DNA of 64,000 bases from Carboxylicivirga caseinilyticus (GTDB taxonomy: Bacteria; Bacteroidota; Bacteroidia; Bacteroidales; Marinilabiliaceae), in contig JAFMVE010000027.1 of NCBI GenBank assembly GCA_025499705.1, forward strand, positions 1-64,000. Direction: 5' to 3'. The first letter of the stretch is position 1. Every line of letters begins with the position of its first letter. The translations under genes and the position numbers were made by a program. The notes below the pieces were generated by a model. That model made no database searches and had not been told where the DNA came from. It saw only the letters and a list, made by a program, of their open reading frames with translations. Of the stretch, positions 62,144 through 64,000 are shown piece after piece.

Positions 62144-62821
62144 ATGGCTCTTAATGTTTCTATCATATACACCCATCAAATGTGGGGTGATGCATTATAT
62201 GCTCTTATAAATGCAAAAAAGGACTTAAGGGTTTCTAAGGTTTTTCATCATAGTAAAATAAATACTTGGGTAAATAGTCATGATTCAATATATTTATTGG
62301 AAGGAACCTATCCGGATGCAAAGACACTATGTAGTGTGAGATTGTTGAAAAACAAAGAAGGTAAAGTAATTTTGTTAGGATATTTAATAGATAATGAGTT
62401 TGTTGAGTTATTACTTAGTGAAGGGCTGGATGCATTCGTTCTAAAGACCTGTTGTAAGGATAGTTTGTTTGAAGCCATAAATAAAGTAAATAATGGATTT
62501 AAATATTTTTGTGGCCCAATAACTGAATTATTAACTAAAAAGCTTCATCAAAAAAATACAAAACCATTGTTAACAGAGCGAGAGAAGGATGTTTTGGTAG
62601 AATTGGTTTGTATGAAAAGATCAAAAGAAATTGCCGAGAAACTCAATATTAGTGAGGCAACTGTTAGAACTCACCGAAAAAATATAATGTATAAGTTCGG
62701 AACTAAAAACTACATCGGATTAATACGGTATGCATGCAGGGAGGGTATTCTGGATTCGCCTGGTGAAAAATTCTGTGTTGGGTGTAAAAGAATGAAATGT
62801 GAATCTGCACTTATTGGGTAG
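62144..62821 (+). CDS. LuxR-type regulator with degenerate receiver and CxxCx4C tail
   Basis: This 225-residue protein has the NarL/FixJ layout. The N-terminal receiver-like domain (about 1-120) lacks the acidic pocket (T10-H11-Q12) and has E53 where the phospho-acceptor Asp should be, while the conserved Lys is kept (K101). The LuxR HTH (about 142-205) is intact: LTEREKDVLVELV, EIAEKLNISEATVRTHRKNI. A short tail holds C211-x2-C214-x4-C219, which could bind metal or respond to redox. The ATG at 62144 is preferred over a TTG at 62123. It is probably phosphorylation-independent. The lipoprotein gene 187 bases downstream is a possible target. Confidence 0.85.
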   Translation: MALNVSIIYTHQMWGDALYALINAKKDLRVSKVFHHSKINTWVNSHDSIYLLEGTYPDAKTLCSVRLLKNKEGKVILLGYLIDNEFVELLLSEGLDAFVLKTCCKDSLFEAINKVNNGFKYFCGPITELLTKKLHQKNTKPLLTEREKDVLVELVCMKRSKEIAEKLNISEATVRTHRKNIMYKFGTKNYIGLIRYACREGILDSPGEKFCVGCKRMKCESALIG

Positions 62822-63008
62822 TTACAATCAACAAAATACTTAGTCTGATTCAATTTACTGCGTATTGAAGGCTATTCATGGACCAATTAAATTTATAGTT
62901 AATTACGGTTTACTTCAATTTTAGATGATTGCTGTTTGTAATTCAATCAATAGTAATTAAGATAAATAGAATAAACTAAAACACCTTGCTAATTTAAATT
63001 TGTTGGTC

Positions 63009-64000
63009 ATGAAGAAAACGGGATTTATTATTTGGTTAATGTTTCTTGCTGCGGCTTTTGTTGGCTGTGAAAAGTGGGGAGAAGGAATGAATAGTCTGGA
63101 GGGTGATCGCCCATCTGATGTTGGTCCGGAATATGGTCAGAGAGGTAATAAAGGATCTACTGATTTAGGTACTTTGTATGGTGATTTATATTTCATTTTA
63201 CGAAATGAAGATGGAGCACCAATTTATAGATCAGGCTTTGTTCAACCATTGGCATACATTAATGGTGAACCATATACCTATGAACTTAATGATGAACTTC
63301 TTCAGTTTGTGTGTGTAATTGATCCTGAAGAGGGTGAGATTATACCTAATTTATTTGCAGATCTATTGGGTATCGAACACTCAACTCCAGCAGATGATGG
63401 TAATATTTATGGTCCAATGGAAGTTGATTTTGGCAGGACTAGTATCTTTAGGGCACCTCAAAGTGTATTGGATCAGGCTTTTGAAGAGGCTTTGTTGGGT
63501 TTGTCCGAAGTAGAAGAAAGTTCTCTGCAAGTAGATTTCTGTGGCCGGTTATTTGGTATTCGTCCCGATGGTACTGAAAAAACAATTGATTCTCCTCGCG
63601 AGAACATGGCTATTTATCAAAATTTGATGATGAAAGGTGGTTACAGTGGAATTATTGATCACTGTCTAGCAAAAGGATACCAGAATTTATACAATTTCTT
63701 TTCTAATTGGCAGTATAGTTATCTTAAATGTGCAGCCGGTTGTATTTCTGCAGCCAATGATAAAACAGGAACAGTAAATGTTAATAAGTTGGAATATTTA
63801 AATGGATTCAAATCCATTATAGGACCGACCTTCATAGAAGATGATTTAAATAATAAATATGCCGATTATACAGCATTTAACTATAACAGAGAAGATTTTT
63901 GGAAGGATGTTAAGATAGGATTTCTTGTGTGGAATGGAGAATATAGTTCAGAACCATTAGCCGTGTTTAGTGTGTTGGATCTTTTTGATTTTGGTGTTGA
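63009..64000 (+). CDS. Lipoprotein of unknown function, cut by the window edge
   Basis: A frame opens with ATG at 63009 and stays open for 330 codons to the window end. The N-terminus is a type II signal peptide with Cys20 (AAAFVGC). After a Gly/Asn-rich linker, the region from about residue 55 (STDLGTLYGDLYFILRNEDG) is a folded, aromatic-rich domain with several cysteines (CLAKGYQNLYN, CAAGCISAAND). No family is recognised. The upstream 187 bases hold no hairpin, so co-transcription with the LuxR-type gene is possible. Confidence 0.75.
   Translation, partial: MKKTGFIIWLMFLAAAFVGCEKWGEGMNSLEGDRPSDVGPEYGQRGNKGSTDLGTLYGDLYFILRNEDGAPIYRSGFVQPLAYINGEPYTYELNDELLQFVCVIDPEEGEIIPNLFADLLGIEHSTPADDGNIYGPMEVDFGRTSIFRAPQSVLDQAFEEALLGLSEVEESSLQVDFCGRLFGIRPDGTEKTIDSPRENMAIYQNLMMKGGYSGIIDHCLAKGYQNLYNFFSNWQYSYLKCAAGCISAANDKTGTVNVNKLEYLNGFKSIIGPTFIEDDLNNKYADYTAFNYNREDFWKDVKIGFLVWNGEYSSEPLAVFSVLDLFDFGV

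Noticed and set aside
62995-63002. TAAATTTG just before the lipoprotein gene
   Set aside because: It matches TAnnTTTG but is 6 bases from the ATG and has no TTG at the -33 position.
1-64000. CRISPR arrays, tRNA or rRNA genes, insertion sequences, prophage
   Set aside because: I looked through the intergenic stretches and found no spaced direct repeats, cloverleaf ends, transposase motifs or phage structural genes.

Overview
The window is a chromosomal segment from a member of the Bacteroidota, most likely of the Marinilabiliales/Bacteroidales type. The evidence is AT-rich DNA, almost no Shine-Dalgarno sequences, TAnnTTTG-like -7 promoter elements, a Bacteroidota-style division cluster (ftsZ followed by a YqeY gene, FtsZ tail ending NPYLHDNVD), a GlsB/GlsA-type glycine-lipid acyltransferase pair, and an rseC-rnfBCDGEA operon. 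The species cannot be named from the sequence. I saw no rRNA, tRNA, prophage, insertion sequence or CRISPR array.

Layout. 1-4623 (minus strand): a serine hydrolase, a disulfide-reductase-like flavoprotein lacking both redox cysteines, and the two acyltransferases. 4740-20585 (plus strand): the division and cell-wall (dcw) cluster mraZ-rsmH-ftsL-ftsI-murE-mraY-murD-ftsW-murG-murC-ftsQ-ftsA-ftsZ-yqeY, headed by a four-copy MraZ operator. 20751-28216 (minus strand): an envelope operon coaX, outer-membrane protein, TPR protein, lptC, CNNM/CorC protein and a PpiD-type foldase. 28317-35350: a REC-PAS-PAS regulator, mfd, fbp and aspartate kinase. 35392-40526: a looser region of secreted, lipoprotein and membrane proteins, including a HupE/UreJ-DUF6702 pair, with few recognisable functions. 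40546-47456 (minus strand): pyrC, a polyprenol-phosphate mannosyltransferase, a TGS-domain nucleoside kinase and uvrA. 47601-49858: a BlaI repressor and a BlaR1-type M56 protease fused to an ExbD-like segment and an M23 endopeptidase, preceded by two identical-arm dyads. Next come an MltD-like lytic transglycosylase and a PAS-GAF-PAS-PocR histidine kinase. 53875-59369 (minus strand): the Rnf complex with RseC. 59581-64000: recG, an orphan minus-strand terminator with a possible 31-residue ORF, a LuxR-type regulator with a degenerate receiver, and a lipoprotein gene cut by the window edge.

How it fits together. Most of the window is core physiology: peptidoglycan precursor synthesis and division, outer-membrane biogenesis, DNA repair (mfd, uvrA, recG), membrane lipid synthesis and Na+/H+-coupled ferredoxin:NAD+ oxidoreduction. 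The less ordinary parts are the M56-M23 antirepressor with its operator, the cysteine-free flavoprotein, the AGGAGG ribosome-binding sites confined to the rnf operon, the secreted-protein region around HupE, and the orphan terminator upstream of recG.
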